A stretch of 64,000 nt of DNA. It comes from Paracoccus sp. R12_2 (GTDB taxonomy: Bacteria; Pseudomonadota; Alphaproteobacteria; Rhodobacterales; Rhodobacteraceae). Of this stretch, positions 36,325-45,763 are shown piece after piece. Positions within the stretch are counted from its first letter, which is position 1. Every line of letters starts with the position of its first letter. The notes beneath the pieces were generated by a model. That model was not told the DNA's origin. It saw only the letters and a program-made list of their open reading frames with translations, and did no database searches. The stretch lies in assembly GCF_017744015.1 (NCBI RefSeq), contig NZ_JAGHRA010000003.1:62001-126000 (forward strand), in the 5' to 3' direction. The translations under genes were made by a program, and so were the position numbers.

Positions 36325-38703
36325 TCAGAACGGCACGTCGTGGTCCTCTTCCGCCGGCCGAACATAACCGGCCTTGATGGTCTTGAAACCCGCCGCGAAC
36401 TGCACGGTCAGCGTATCTTCGGCGATGCCCATGATCTGACCTTCACCGAACTTGGCGTGCACGACCTTGTCGCCGACCTTGAACGTCGTCGAGGGGGTCG
36501 CGTCGATGGTGACGGGGGCGCGGTGGACGGGGGGCTTTCGTTCGGCGGCGCGCGCCTGCATCCGCTTCCATCCAGGCGAGTTGTAGACATCGGCCTTGGC
36601 CGCGCGATCATGCATGTCGGTGCCGGCATTGGCCCCCGCGAAAGCCATCGCGGCACCGTAGCCGCCGCCGTAAAGACCGGGCGGCGTCAGCACCTCGACA
36701 TGCTCCTCGGGCAGTTCATCGACGAAGCGCGACGGCATGCTGGATTGCCACTGGCCATAAAGCCGCCGGTTGCCCGCAAAGCTGATCGTCGCCAGCCGTT
36801 CGGCGCGGGTGATGCCGACATAGGCCAGCCGGCGTTCCTCCTCCAGCCCCCGGGTGCCCTGTTCGTCCATGGCCCGCTGGTTGGGAAACAGCCCGTCTTC
36901 CCATCCCGGCAGGAAGACGACCGGGAATTCCAGCCCTTTGGCGGCATGCAGGGTCATGATGCTGACCTGATCGACCGTCTCGCCCTCGTCGCGGTCCATG
37001 ACCAGCGCGACATGTTCCAGAAAGCCCTGCAGGTTGTCGAATTCCTCCAGCGCCTTGACCAGTTCCTTGAGGTTGTCCAGTCGCCCCGGCGCATCCGGGG
37101 ATTTTTCGTTCTGCCACATCGCCGTATAGCCGGATTCGTCCAGCAGGCGTTCGGCCAGTTCGACGTGACTGACGGTGCTGTCCAGCGCATCGGCATGCCA
37201 GCGCCCGACCCCGTTCACGAAGTCGCGCAGATTGGCCAGGCCCTTGCCGCCCAGTTGCTTGTCCTCGACCACGATCCGCGCGCCTTCCAGCAGGCTGACG
37301 CCATTCTGCCGCGCCACTGTCTGGATCGTCTTCAGGGCCTTGTCGCCCAGGCCACGCTTGGGCGTGTTCACGATCCGCTCGAACGCCAGATCGTCTTCGG
37401 GGCCGACGACCAGCCGGAAATAGGCCATCGCGTCGCGGATTTCCTGCCGTTCGTAGAAGCGTGGGCCGCCGATCACGCGGTATGGCAGGCCGATGGTCAT
37501 GAAGCGATCCTCGAAGGCGCGCATCTGGTGCGAGGCGCGGACAAGGATGGCGATGTCGTTCAACCCGACCTGCCCCAGCGCGGCGCGATGCCCGCCGTGG
37601 AACGCCTCGATCTCTTCGCCGATCCAGCGCGCCTCGGCCTCGCTGTCCCAGTGCCCGATCAGGCGCAGCTTCTCGCCCGCCTCGGCATCGGTCCACAAGG
37701 TCTTGCCCAGCCGCCCCTGATTGGTCGCGATCAGCCCCGATGCCGCCGACAGGATCTGCGGGGTGGACCGGTAATTCTGTTCCAGCCGGATCACCTGCGC
37801 ACCGGGGAAGTCGGTCTCGAAACGCAGGATGTTGCCCACCTCGGCACCGCGCCAGCCATAGATCGACTGGTCGTCATCGCCCACGCAGCAGATGTTCCTG
37901 TGCGCCTGCGCCAGCAGCCGCAGCCACATGTACTGCGCCACGTTGGTGTCCTGATACTCGTCCACCAGGATATAGCGGAACCGGTCCTGCCAGGTTTTCA
38001 GCACATCGGGATGGGCCTGGAACAAGGTGACGCAATGCATCAGCAGATCGCCGAAATCGACGGCATTCAGCGCCAGCAAGCGGTCCTGATAGGCCTGATA
38101 AAGACGCCCGCCCCAGCCGTCGAAGGCCGCGGCCTCGCCCTTGGGCAGCTTGCCGGGTGTCAGGCAGCGGTTCTTCCAGCCGTCGATCAGATGCGCCAGC
38201 TGCCGGGCGGGCCAACGCTTCTCGTCCAGGTTTTCGGCCTGGATCAGCTGTTTCATCAGCCGGATCTGGTCGTCCTTGTCCAGAATGGTGAAGCCGGGTT
38301 TCAGATGCAGTTCACCATTGCCGATCAATTCGGCATGGCGCCGCAGGATCTTGACGCTGATCGAATGGAACGTGCCCAGCCACGGCATCCCCTCGACCGT
38401 CTCGCCCAGAAGCCGCCCGATCCGGGTCTTCATCTCGCGCGCGGCCTTGTTCGTGAAGGTCACGGCCAGGATCTGCCCCGGCCGCGCCTTTCCCAGCATC
38501 AGCAGATGCACGATCCGCGTGGTCAGCGCGCGGGTCTTGCCGGTCCCGGCCCCCGCCAGCATCAGCACCGGCCCGTCCAGAACCTCGACCGCGGCGCGCT
38601 GCGCGGCGTTCAGCCCGTCCAGATACGGCGCGGGCCGTGCGGACATGGCCCGCTGCGACAGGGGCACGCCATCGAAATCGTCGGAATCGTCCAGAAGCTC
38701 CAT
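36325..38703 (-). CDS. uvrD: UvrD/PcrA-type ATP-dependent DNA helicase
   Basis: 792-residue superfamily 1A helicase. Motif I (Walker A) MLAGAGTGKTRAL near residues 48-60, motif II DEYQDTN, motif III GDDDQSIYGWRGAE, motif IV RLEQNYRS, motif V TLHAAKGLEF and motif VI RLAYVGITRAER are all seen in order. A C-terminal Tudor-like module (KVGDKVVHAKFGEGQI) is the PcrA/UvrD RNA-polymerase contact. It acts in excision and mismatch repair. The SpoIIAA-like gene follows. Confidence 0.96.
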   Translation of the reverse strand: MELLDDSDDFDGVPLSQRAMSARPAPYLDGLNAAQRAAVEVLDGPVLMLAGAGTGKTRALTTRIVHLLMLGKARPGQILAVTFTNKAAREMKTRIGRLLGETVEGMPWLGTFHSISVKILRRHAELIGNGELHLKPGFTILDKDDQIRLMKQLIQAENLDEKRWPARQLAHLIDGWKNRCLTPGKLPKGEAAAFDGWGGRLYQAYQDRLLALNAVDFGDLLMHCVTLFQAHPDVLKTWQDRFRYILVDEYQDTNVAQYMWLRLLAQAHRNICCVGDDDQSIYGWRGAEVGNILRFETDFPGAQVIRLEQNYRSTPQILSAASGLIATNQGRLGKTLWTDAEAGEKLRLIGHWDSEAEARWIGEEIEAFHGGHRAALGQVGLNDIAILVRASHQMRAFEDRFMTIGLPYRVIGGPRFYERQEIRDAMAYFRLVVGPEDDLAFERIVNTPKRGLGDKALKTIQTVARQNGVSLLEGARIVVEDKQLGGKGLANLRDFVNGVGRWHADALDSTVSHVELAERLLDESGYTAMWQNEKSPDAPGRLDNLKELVKALEEFDNLQGFLEHVALVMDRDEGETVDQVSIMTLHAAKGLEFPVVFLPGWEDGLFPNQRAMDEQGTRGLEEERRLAYVGITRAERLATISFAGNRRLYGQWQSSMPSRFVDELPEEHVEVLTPPGLYGGGYGAAMAFAGANAGTDMHDRAAKADVYNSPGWKRMQARAAERKPPVHRAPVTIDATPSTTFKVGDKVVHAKFGEGQIMGIAEDTLTVQFAAGFKTIKAGYVRPAEEDHDVPF

Positions 38704-38773
38704 CCCGTCAATCTAGGCGTGAAAGGCGAACAAGGGAAGTCTTCGTTCCCGCTTCGTTCCGATCCGGTCGATT

Positions 38774-38820
38774 TTCTTCTTGGCCCGAATACCCCGCGGG
38801 GGTCCGGGGGCAGCCAGCCC
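38774..38820 (-). repeat. Dispersed GC-rich hairpin repeat, copy 1
   Basis: Read on the reverse strand, CGGACCCCCGCGGGG is followed by TATTCGGGCCAAGAAGAA. A related copy is at 56492-56526 in the other orientation. I recall the same pattern between genes in Rhodobacterales. A second short stem GGGGGC/GCCCCC lies beside it (38806-38822). It is located between uvrD and folE2 and may end folE2 transcription. Confidence 0.5.
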
Positions 38821-38842
38821 CCGGCCGTCGCGGGACGCAATC

Positions 38843-39820
38843 TCAGGCGCGCAGCCCCGCGAAGGTCATCGGGTCCAGCGAGGCCTGCGCAAAGGTCGGA
38901 CCATCGACCAGCAGGCTGACCGCGTCGTGGGAATGCAGCGATTCCTGATGGCTGGCGATGACGCGGAAATCGCCGATCCGCGGATCGGCCTGCAATTCAT
39001 GCGCAAAGGCGCGGACAGCGTCCTCGACGAAAATCGGGTTCGAGGCATTCAGTTCGGCAAAGGCCTGTTCGTCCTCGCGCTTGACCATCACCTGCGTCTC
39101 GGTCGGAACGGCGCGGCGGCACAGTTCGACCAGATCCTCGAACCAGATCTTGTCGGGGCCCTTCATCACCGCCGAAATCCGCGCGACCGAACGCTGGCTG
39201 TGGGGCGTCGCCAGCCGCGACCGCGTTTCGCGGGCATGTTCGGAAAGTTCCAGCGAACAGGGGCAGGTCGAGGAATAGACATAGTCGAAATGCACGATCC
39301 GCAGCCGGGCCCCGCGATGTTCGACCACCTCTTGCGCGATGTCGTAATATTGCCAGCCCGACAGGCCCGAGCGCAGCGAATCGACCCGGATCGGATAGGA
39401 AAACCGCATCTGGATGCGTGCGTCGAAGGCATCCAGATCGGCCTTGTAGTCGTCCAGCGCCGCCTCGAGCACCTTCAGGCTGAACAGGTGATCGGAATGG
39501 GCATAAAAGGACCGCATGATCCGGGACATGTTGATGCCCTTGCGGTCGGCGTCCAGGCTGACCGTGCCGGTCACGCTGGTCTCCAGCGCGATCTCGCCCC
39601 CGCGATGAGAGGAATCGGGGCGGGTCTGGTACCGGATCGGCAGCCGGAAATTCGAGATCCCGACATGCTGGATCGGCGCCCGCGCGCCGACGATCAGGCT
39701 GGCCGGCCCGTTCTGAAGATCGGGCAGCCCGGCGCGATAGGATTCGTCTGCGCGGAACTGGGAATCATAGTCGCGGATCAGCGCCGGATAGGCCGGGACC
39801 ATCGGACGGGCTTCGGTCAT
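38843..39820 (-). CDS. folE2: GTP cyclohydrolase FolE2
   Basis: 325-residue type IB GTP cyclohydrolase that makes dihydroneopterin triphosphate for folate. The STCPCSLELSEHARE motif near residue 165 holds the metal-binding Cys, with ISNFRLPIRYQ and ALDYKADLDAFD-type segments typical of FolE2. It is the zinc-independent paralogue often used under metal limitation. ATG 39820 is fixed by GGAGG eight bases upstream; a start 15 bases earlier would overlap this site. Confidence 0.95.
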   Translation of the reverse strand: MTEARPMVPAYPALIRDYDSQFRADESYRAGLPDLQNGPASLIVGARAPIQHVGISNFRLPIRYQTRPDSSHRGGEIALETSVTGTVSLDADRKGINMSRIMRSFYAHSDHLFSLKVLEAALDDYKADLDAFDARIQMRFSYPIRVDSLRSGLSGWQYYDIAQEVVEHRGARLRIVHFDYVYSSTCPCSLELSEHARETRSRLATPHSQRSVARISAVMKGPDKIWFEDLVELCRRAVPTETQVMVKREDEQAFAELNASNPIFVEDAVRAFAHELQADPRIGDFRVIASHQESLHSHDAVSLLVDGPTFAQASLDPMTFAGLRA

Positions 39821-39903
39821 GCGGTCATCCTCCATGGGACAGCGGACGCCAATATGGGGGCGTTTCGGCTGTTTCTAAAGAACAGGACCGCACAAATCAT
39901 CCC

Positions 39904-39934
39904 AAAATACGGCGCAAGCCCACGCTTTTGCGCC
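39904..39934 (-). terminator. Rho-independent terminator of metZ
   Basis: Stem GGCGCAA (39911-39917) with TTGCGCC (39928-39934) lies directly after the metZ stop on the reverse strand and is followed by TATTTTGGG. Confidence 0.65.
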
Positions 39935-39937
39935 GCC

Positions 39938-41125
39938 CTAGCCCGCCAGCGCCCCGGTCAGATCGTCGATCAGATCCTGAGCATCCTCGAGCCCGATCGA
40001 GATCCGCAGCAACCCCGGCGTGATTCCCAGATGCGCCTTGGCCTCGTCCGACAGGCGCTGATGGGTGGTTGTCGCGGGGTGGGTGACGATCGACTTGGCG
40101 TCGCCCAGATTGTTCGAGATCCGGATGATCCGCAGCCGGTCCAGCGCGGCGAAGGCCGCATCCTTGCCGCCCGCGACCTCGACCGCGATCATCGTGCCGC
40201 CCGAACCCATCTGCGCCATCGCCAGATCGTGCTGGGGATGGTCCGGCAGTCCCGGATAGATCACCCGAGACAGCCCCGGATGGTCCTGCAGCGCGCGGGC
40301 GATCGTCAGCGCGCTGTCGGCCTGTGCCCGGACCCGCAGATCCATTGTCGCCAGCCCGTTCAGCATGATCCAGCTGTGGAACGGGCTGATCGCGCCGCCG
40401 GTATGCTTCAGATACGGCTCGACCGTGTTGCGGATATAGTCGCGGGTGCCGCAGATCACGCCAGCCAGCGCGCGACCGCCGCCATCGATATGCTTGGTGG
40501 CGGAATAGACGATCACATCCGCGCCCTGATCGACCGCGCGCGAAAAGACCGGCGTGGCGAAGACATTGTCCACCACGACCGTAGCGCCGACGGCATGGGC
40601 CATGTCGGCCACCGATTTCAGGTCGATCACCTCAAGCCCCGGATTGGACACCGATTCGAAGAACACGGCCCTGGTGCCGGGGCGCAGCGCGGCCCGCCAC
40701 TGGTCCAGGTCGGTGCCGTCCACATAGGACACCTCGACCCCGAATTTCGCCAACAGGTCCAGAACATAGAGGCAGGAGCCGAACAGGGCCCGTGCCGCCA
40801 CGACGTGATCGCCGGGCGCGCACATGGAGAACATGGCGCCGTTGACGGCCGCCATGCCGCTGGCCGTCGCGAACGCATCCTCGGTCCCCTCCAGCGCGGC
40901 GATCCGATCCTCGAACATGCGGCTGGTGGGGTTGCCGTAGCGGGCATAGATGAATTCGTCGTCGCCCGTTCCCTGGAACCGAGCCTCGGCCTGTTCGGCG
41001 CTGTCATAGACGAAACCCTGCGTGAGAAAGATCGCTTCGGCCATCTCGCCATACTGGCTGCGGCGGGTGCCGTGATGGACGGCCTGCGTGCGGGGGTGAA
41101 GACCCTTGGCGGATGTCACGCTCAT
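39938..41125 (-). CDS. metZ: O-succinylhomoserine sulfhydrylase MetZ
   Basis: 395-residue PLP enzyme of the Cys/Met-metabolism family that forms homocysteine from O-succinylhomoserine and sulfide. Visible: YARYGNPTSRMFEDRIA (60-76), the FATASGMAAV segment, DNVFATPVFSRAVDQGAD and the PLP lysine K211 in SATKHIDGGGRALAG. Cystathionine gamma-synthase is a close alternative, but the N-terminal PRTQAVHHGTRRSQYGE and the SATKHIDGGGR context favour MetZ. ATG 41125 is chosen because the family starts there; longer frames add unrelated sequence. Confidence 0.92.
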   Translation of the reverse strand: MSVTSAKGLHPRTQAVHHGTRRSQYGEMAEAIFLTQGFVYDSAEQAEARFQGTGDDEFIYARYGNPTSRMFEDRIAALEGTEDAFATASGMAAVNGAMFSMCAPGDHVVAARALFGSCLYVLDLLAKFGVEVSYVDGTDLDQWRAALRPGTRAVFFESVSNPGLEVIDLKSVADMAHAVGATVVVDNVFATPVFSRAVDQGADVIVYSATKHIDGGGRALAGVICGTRDYIRNTVEPYLKHTGGAISPFHSWIMLNGLATMDLRVRAQADSALTIARALQDHPGLSRVIYPGLPDHPQHDLAMAQMGSGGTMIAVEVAGGKDAAFAALDRLRIIRISNNLGDAKSIVTHPATTTHQRLSDEAKAHLGITPGLLRISIGLEDAQDLIDDLTGALAG

Positions 41126-41444
41126 TCCTGAAGTCCCTTTCTGCGGTGGCAGAGGGTTAAACCTGCGGCAAACGCCGCGCAAGCCTTTGGCGGCCGCAAA
41201 GGGCCTGGATGCACGTCGCCCGACCATGCGCGAAAGATTGCCAACGCTTGCGAGAACCCGACGCCAACGACCATCATGCTGCGTCAGAAAATCGCGTTAA
41301 TTCGCCCAAAAGTATTGCGGAAACGTCATAAAAACAATAATAATCAAAGCGATATCAATCGCCCAAAACTGACCAAAAGGACAAGTTGCCCGGAAAGGCT
41401 GTGGCGGTATTTTGCCGATCACCTGCATTTTGAGGAGATTGGTA
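41126..41444. promoter_or_regulatory. 319-base divergent region between metZ and an orphan acidic protein gene
   Basis: Nothing coding is supported here. The metZ side is GC-rich with a short CCTTTG/CAAAGG stem at 41184-41202, but the SAM-II metZ-leader consensus was not found. The right half (about 41280-41400) is notably AT-rich, with the run CATAAAAACAATAATAATC, a likely promoter zone for the rightward gene. Shine-Dalgarno GAGGAG ends the region ahead of ATG 41445. Confidence 0.4.
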
Positions 41445-42479
41445 ATGAGTTTCGGCCGCTATTTCGCGTCTTTCGGTAACAAGTTTTCTTCGCATCACAA
41501 CCGCCATGATTCCTGGTGGGGTCACGGTCGTGATCGCGATCACTGCGCGGACGATGACACCGCGCCGCAGCCATCGGTGGATGGCGGGCAGGTGAACTGG
41601 ACCCTCAGCGGCAAGGGCGTGACCGTCAATGTCAGCGCCACGCAGAACGCCGACGGCAAGATCGTCTTCACCTACGAACAGGTCAAGGGACATGCGGATC
41701 TGACCGGTTTCTTCGTGGATGCGGGCAATGACGGCGGCAAGATCGGATCGGCCGGCCTGTTCAACAGCATGCGGGGCCGCGACACCGACGGCGACAAGTT
41801 GGACGGTTTCGACTTCGCGCAGAAGATCGGGTCCGTGCATGGCTGGGATGCCGACAATCGGGACGGCGAAGTGACCGTTTCGCTGAAGGATCTGGGCGTC
41901 AGCAGCCTTGCAGAGCTGGCAGAGGCCGAAATCGGCATTCGTGCCGGTGGGATCGGCTGGTGCGGCCTGGAAAGCGCCAAGCTGGCCGGAACCGGCACCT
42001 ACACGCCGCCCGCATCGACCCTGCCCGACGAGCAGATCGACCTGAATTTCCCCGGCACCGGTGCCGGAGCGTCCTCGCTGACGCTGGTATTCGGGGCGAC
42101 CTACGACGCCGCGACCAACACCTGGAACCAGCCCGAGGGGGACGTGAACGCCGACTGGCTTTACAGCGTCAAGCTGGACACCGGCACGGCCAATCTGCCG
42201 ACGGATCTGGACAGCTATATCGACACGCTGCTGGCGGACCTGATCGAAGCCGATCCCAACGTGTCCGCCGGATCATCGCTGAAAGGTGTCTTCATCCAGG
42301 CCGAGGGCGAAGAGACCCAGTTCTATTATCACAGCGAATTCAATGCCAACGGCGAGATGCCGGACGAGATCCCCGGCGATTTCGAGGTCGATCCGATCAC
42401 CGGCGACCTGACGCCGCCGGAAGCCATCGACATGGCCTACAACACGACGATCAGCGGCGACGAATTCATGTTCGCCTGA
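41445..42479 (+). CDS. Acidic orphan protein with DxDxDG-type calcium-binding motifs
   Basis: 344 residues, no family recognised. After an N-terminal patch rich in His, Arg and Trp come beta-rich repeats with Gly and Asn and two calcium-loop-like motifs, DTDGDKLDGFD near 113-123 and DADNRDGEV near 135-143. The remainder is strongly acidic and ends in DEFMFA, a hydrophobic acidic tail like those of type I secreted proteins. There is no Sec signal peptide, so export through a type I system would fit but no such genes are adjacent. ATG 41445 follows GAGGAG. The region upstream is AT-rich. Confidence 0.7.
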   Translation: MSFGRYFASFGNKFSSHHNRHDSWWGHGRDRDHCADDDTAPQPSVDGGQVNWTLSGKGVTVNVSATQNADGKIVFTYEQVKGHADLTGFFVDAGNDGGKIGSAGLFNSMRGRDTDGDKLDGFDFAQKIGSVHGWDADNRDGEVTVSLKDLGVSSLAELAEAEIGIRAGGIGWCGLESAKLAGTGTYTPPASTLPDEQIDLNFPGTGAGASSLTLVFGATYDAATNTWNQPEGDVNADWLYSVKLDTGTANLPTDLDSYIDTLLADLIEADPNVSAGSSLKGVFIQAEGEETQFYYHSEFNANGEMPDEIPGDFEVDPITGDLTPPEAIDMAYNTTISGDEFMFA

Positions 42480-42506
42480 TTGATCAGACACGACAGGAAA
42501 AGAAAG

Positions 42507-42536
42507 GGCGGCCGCCATCCGATGATGGCGGCCGCC
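42507..42536. terminator. Strong bidirectional hairpin between the orphan gene and dctD
   Basis: Thirteen-base perfect stem GGCGGCCGCCATC / GATGGCGGCCGCC with loop CGAT. TTGTTC follows on the plus strand and CTTTCTTTTCC on the reverse strand, so it can end both the orphan gene and dctD. Confidence 0.85.
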
Positions 42537-42559
42537 TTGTTCATTCCCGGCGATGATCG

Positions 42560-43885
42560 TTACAGATAGTCGCTGCGCTGCAGACCGTATTTCGCCATCT
42601 TCTCGTTCAGGGTCCGGCGCGGCAGGCAAAGCTCTTCCATGACGGCGGCGATGCTGCCCTTGTGCCGGCGCATGGTGTTGTCGATCAACATCTTCTCGAA
42701 GCTTTCGACATATTCCTTCAGCGGCTTGCCCTCGGTGGTCGTGGCTTGCTGATTGTCCTCGCCATCCGCCATCAGAAGCGAGGCGATGGACCCCGATCCG
42801 CGGCGGTTCTGCAGCACCGCGCGTTCGGCCACGTTGATAAGCTGGCGGATATTGCCCGGCCAGGGCGCCTGCAGAAGCTGCGCGGCCTCTTGCGCGCTGA
42901 CCTGAGGCGGCTCGCAGCCATATTCCTCGGAGAATTGTTCGGACATCCGGGTGAACAGCGCCAGGATATCCTCGCCCCGCGCCCGCAGGGGTGGCAGCGT
43001 GATCTTCAGCGCGGACAGGCGATAGAACAGATCCGGCCGCAGCGAATCCTCGGCCTTGCGCCCCTCGCCCCGCGCATTCGAGATGGCGATGATCCGGGTT
43101 TCGGCGGGCGTGCCCTGATCGCTGATGAAGGCCAGAAGCCGGGCCTGCAGCGGCTCGGACATGGCCTCGACATCTTCCATGCACAAGGTGCCGCCGCGGG
43201 CTTCCTCGACCGCCGGCAGGCCTTCTTCGATGGGACCGAAGAGGCGCGCGGACAAGGCCTCGTCGTTATAGGCCGCGCAGGACACGGGCACGAATTTCTT
43301 GGTCGCGCGGGGGCCGACCGCGTGCAGGGCATGGGCGACCAGGGTCTTGCCGGTGCCGGTCTCGCCGTCGATCAGGACGTGACCATCGGCCTGCCCCAGA
43401 TCCAGGATATCCTCGCGCAGGCGATCCATCACCGGGCTTTGGCCGATCAGCTTGGACATCACCTGCTGCCCCTCGGACAGGTCGCGACGAAGCGTGCGGT
43501 TGTCCAGCGTCATCCGGCGCGCCTGTGTCGCCTTCTTGGCAAGCTGGGTCATCTTGTCGGGATTGAAGGGCTTTTCCATGAAATCCATGGCCCCAAGGCG
43601 CATCGCCTCGACCGCCATCGGCACATCGCCGTGGCCGGTGATCAGGATGACGGGCAAGGCGGAATCAAGTCCCATCAGGCGCTTGAGCAGCGCGATCCCG
43701 TCCATTCCCGGCATCCGGATATCCGACACGACAACACCCGGCCAGTCCGGTCCGATCACCTTCAGCGCGTCTTCTGCGCTGGCGAAGGTCTCGGTCTCGA
43801 ATCCGGACAGGACCAGCCACTGGCTGATCGATTCCCGCATATCCGGTTCGTCGTCGACAATCGCGATCTTCAGCTTGCGGGACAT
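42560..43885 (-). CDS. dctD: DctD-type response regulator lacking the GAFTGA loop
   Basis: 441-residue response regulator of the NtrC/DctD class, partner of DctB. The receiver domain has the phospho-acceptor Asp55 (VVVSDIRMPGMDG) and acidic residues DDE at 11-13. The central AAA domain has Walker A GETGTGKT at 174-181 and a Walker B-like CMEDVE (235-240). Where the sigma-54 contact GAFTGA should be (about 218-228) the sequence reads RLFGPIEEGLPAVEEARGG, so the loop is missing. The C-terminus is a Fis-type helix-turn-helix (GSIAAVMEELCLPRRTLNEK). It follows dctB after 21 bases. Dicarboxylate transporter genes are not in the window. Confidence 0.9.
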   Translation of the reverse strand: MSRKLKIAIVDDEPDMRESISQWLVLSGFETETFASAEDALKVIGPDWPGVVVSDIRMPGMDGIALLKRLMGLDSALPVILITGHGDVPMAVEAMRLGAMDFMEKPFNPDKMTQLAKKATQARRMTLDNRTLRRDLSEGQQVMSKLIGQSPVMDRLREDILDLGQADGHVLIDGETGTGKTLVAHALHAVGPRATKKFVPVSCAAYNDEALSARLFGPIEEGLPAVEEARGGTLCMEDVEAMSEPLQARLLAFISDQGTPAETRIIAISNARGEGRKAEDSLRPDLFYRLSALKITLPPLRARGEDILALFTRMSEQFSEEYGCEPPQVSAQEAAQLLQAPWPGNIRQLINVAERAVLQNRRGSGSIASLLMADGEDNQQATTTEGKPLKEYVESFEKMLIDNTMRRHKGSIAAVMEELCLPRRTLNEKMAKYGLQRSDYL

Positions 43886-43906
43886 TCTTCTAACCTCTCT
43901 CGATAA

Positions 43907-45700
43907 TCATTCCGCGGCCAGTGCCTCGCGGGTTTCGCCGGGCCGGTGTAGCGGCAGTTCGACATGGAAGACGGCCCCGCCTTCGGTTGCGTTATGGGCG
44001 GTCAGGCGACCTCCGAAATCCGCCACGATGCTGGACGAGATCGCCAGCCCAAGTCCGGTGCCCTCGCCGGGCTTCTTCGTGGTCCAGAAGGGTTCAAACA
44101 GTTTTTCCAGATCGGAAACACCCGGACCGTTGTCGCGGACGGACACATGGGCGTGAGCCCCGGCCTCGACGGTGATCTCGATGGCGGCATCGCGACGATC
44201 CTTGACCGCATCGACCGCGTTCCGCAACAGGTTGATGATCACCTGCTCAAGACGGATGCGATCGGCAAGGACCATGATCCGGCCGCGCGGCGCGTTGCGG
44301 CTGACGCGGATCGTGCGGCTGCGCAGCTGCGGCTCCATCATGGTCAGGGCGGAACTGACGGCCGCGCGCAGATCGACGGGTTCGACCGCATCCCCGCCCT
44401 TGCGGGCATAGGATTTCAGCTGTCGGGTAATCGCCCCCATCCGTTCGATCAGGTCGTCGATCCGCTGAAAGCTGGACAGTGCCTCTTCGGGCCGGTTGCG
44501 CTGCAGCAGCAGCCGCGCGCCGGCCAGATAGGTCTTCATCGCGGCCAGCGGCTGGTTCAACTCGTGGCTGACGCCCGCGGACATTTCGCCCAGAGCGGCC
44601 AGTTTCGAGGATTGCTGCACCGTCTGTTCGGCAACACGCAGTTCCTTCTGGACGCGTTCGCGTTCGGCGATCTCGCTGGTCAGACGCGCATTCAGCGCGC
44701 GCAGATCCGCAGACTCGCGCATGTAGGCCGCCGATTGCATCCGCGCACGCCGCGACAACAGCCAGAACGCGCCCGCCAGAAGGATCGCGAACCCCATGAT
44801 CTCCAGCGCCAGGACCGCGTTCACCCGTTCCCGGGTCGAGGCATAGGTGGTGAACCCGACCATCTTCCAGCCCCGGAAGGTGATGCGATATTCGCTGCGC
44901 ATCACCGCGCGCCCCTTCAGATAGGCGTCGGCGGGCGGCGCGGCCCAGTCGGTGGTGACCTGAAAGGCGCGCTGGATCGCGGAGGGGGCGGATCGCACCT
45001 CAAGCGCTTCGGGAATGGTCAGGCCGCGCCAGCGCGGTTCGGTCGACAGGATGATCCTGCCTTCGCTGTCGGTCACCACGACGGCATCGGCGATGCCCGA
45101 CCATCGCCGTTCCAACTGGCTGAGATCGGCCCCGACCACGATGATCCCAAGGGTCTTGCCGTCGGCGACGATGGCGCGGGAATGATTGAACTCATAGGCG
45201 CCCGCGTCGTTGGTCGAGACCGTGAACACCGTATCCCGAGAGCGAAGCGCCTCGACGAAATAGGGCGATGACACGACATTGGCGCCGATCTGGTAACGAT
45301 CGGTGGACCCCACGGTCCGCCCCGATGCGTCCAGAAGCCGGATCGAGGCCGCGCCGATCTCTTTCTGGGCGGCGATCAGACGTGCTGATGTGGTCGAGAA
45401 ATCGCCGCTGCTCAGCGCTCCGATCAGCGCCGGGTCGCGCGCCAGCAGAAGCGGCACGACCTCGTTTCGATCCAGCTCGGCGCGCAGGTTTCCGGTATAA
45501 AGCTCAAGCCGAAGCTCGGCATGGACGCGGGTATTTTCCGCGAACCGCTCGGTCAGCCAGGCGTTGGTGATCCAGATCGCCGCAAGGGCGCCCACGAAGA
45601 TCAGCCCGATGGCAGAGCGCAGCCACCAGGGACTGGCCGGTTGCGGCCCTGCCCGCCCGGTCCGTGCCGATCTGCCGTGTTGCCCCTGATCCTCGATCAC
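43907..45700 (-). CDS. dctB: C4-dicarboxylate sensor histidine kinase DctB
   Basis: 597-residue sensor kinase. Helices at about residues 29-48 (AIGLIFVGALAAIWITNAW) and 290-310 enclose a periplasmic double-Cache domain that in DctB binds succinate or malate. The cytoplasmic part has a coiled coil, the H-box GEMSAGVSHELNQPLAAMKTYL (His phosphorylated), an N box (IINLLRNAVDAV) and G boxes (DNGPGVSDLEKLFEPF and GEGTGLGLAIS). The start is GTG 45700. dctD follows 21 bases later; signal output is therefore this unusual DctD. Confidence 0.93.
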   Translation of the reverse strand: MIEDQGQHGRSARTGRAGPQPASPWWLRSAIGLIFVGALAAIWITNAWLTERFAENTRVHAELRLELYTGNLRAELDRNEVVPLLLARDPALIGALSSGDFSTTSARLIAAQKEIGAASIRLLDASGRTVGSTDRYQIGANVVSSPYFVEALRSRDTVFTVSTNDAGAYEFNHSRAIVADGKTLGIIVVGADLSQLERRWSGIADAVVVTDSEGRIILSTEPRWRGLTIPEALEVRSAPSAIQRAFQVTTDWAAPPADAYLKGRAVMRSEYRITFRGWKMVGFTTYASTRERVNAVLALEIMGFAILLAGAFWLLSRRARMQSAAYMRESADLRALNARLTSEIAERERVQKELRVAEQTVQQSSKLAALGEMSAGVSHELNQPLAAMKTYLAGARLLLQRNRPEEALSSFQRIDDLIERMGAITRQLKSYARKGGDAVEPVDLRAAVSSALTMMEPQLRSRTIRVSRNAPRGRIMVLADRIRLEQVIINLLRNAVDAVKDRRDAAIEITVEAGAHAHVSVRDNGPGVSDLEKLFEPFWTTKKPGEGTGLGLAISSSIVADFGGRLTAHNATEGGAVFHVELPLHRPGETREALAAE

Positions 45701-45763
45701 CCCGTCAACCCGAAATAATCCGTCAACTGACGCAATCTAGGCCCGGAATCATATTCGCTCAAG

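Noticed and set aside
36196-41131. Very long open frames on the plus strand opposite uvrD, folE2 and metZ
   Set aside because: They are antisense shadows of high-G+C genes. Translations are low in recognisable motifs, while the reverse-strand proteins show complete conserved motifs.
41126-41300. SAM-II-type riboswitch in the metZ leader
   Set aside because: Expected from alphaproteobacterial metZ genes, but the conserved core (such as GCTAAA near the ribosome site) is absent.
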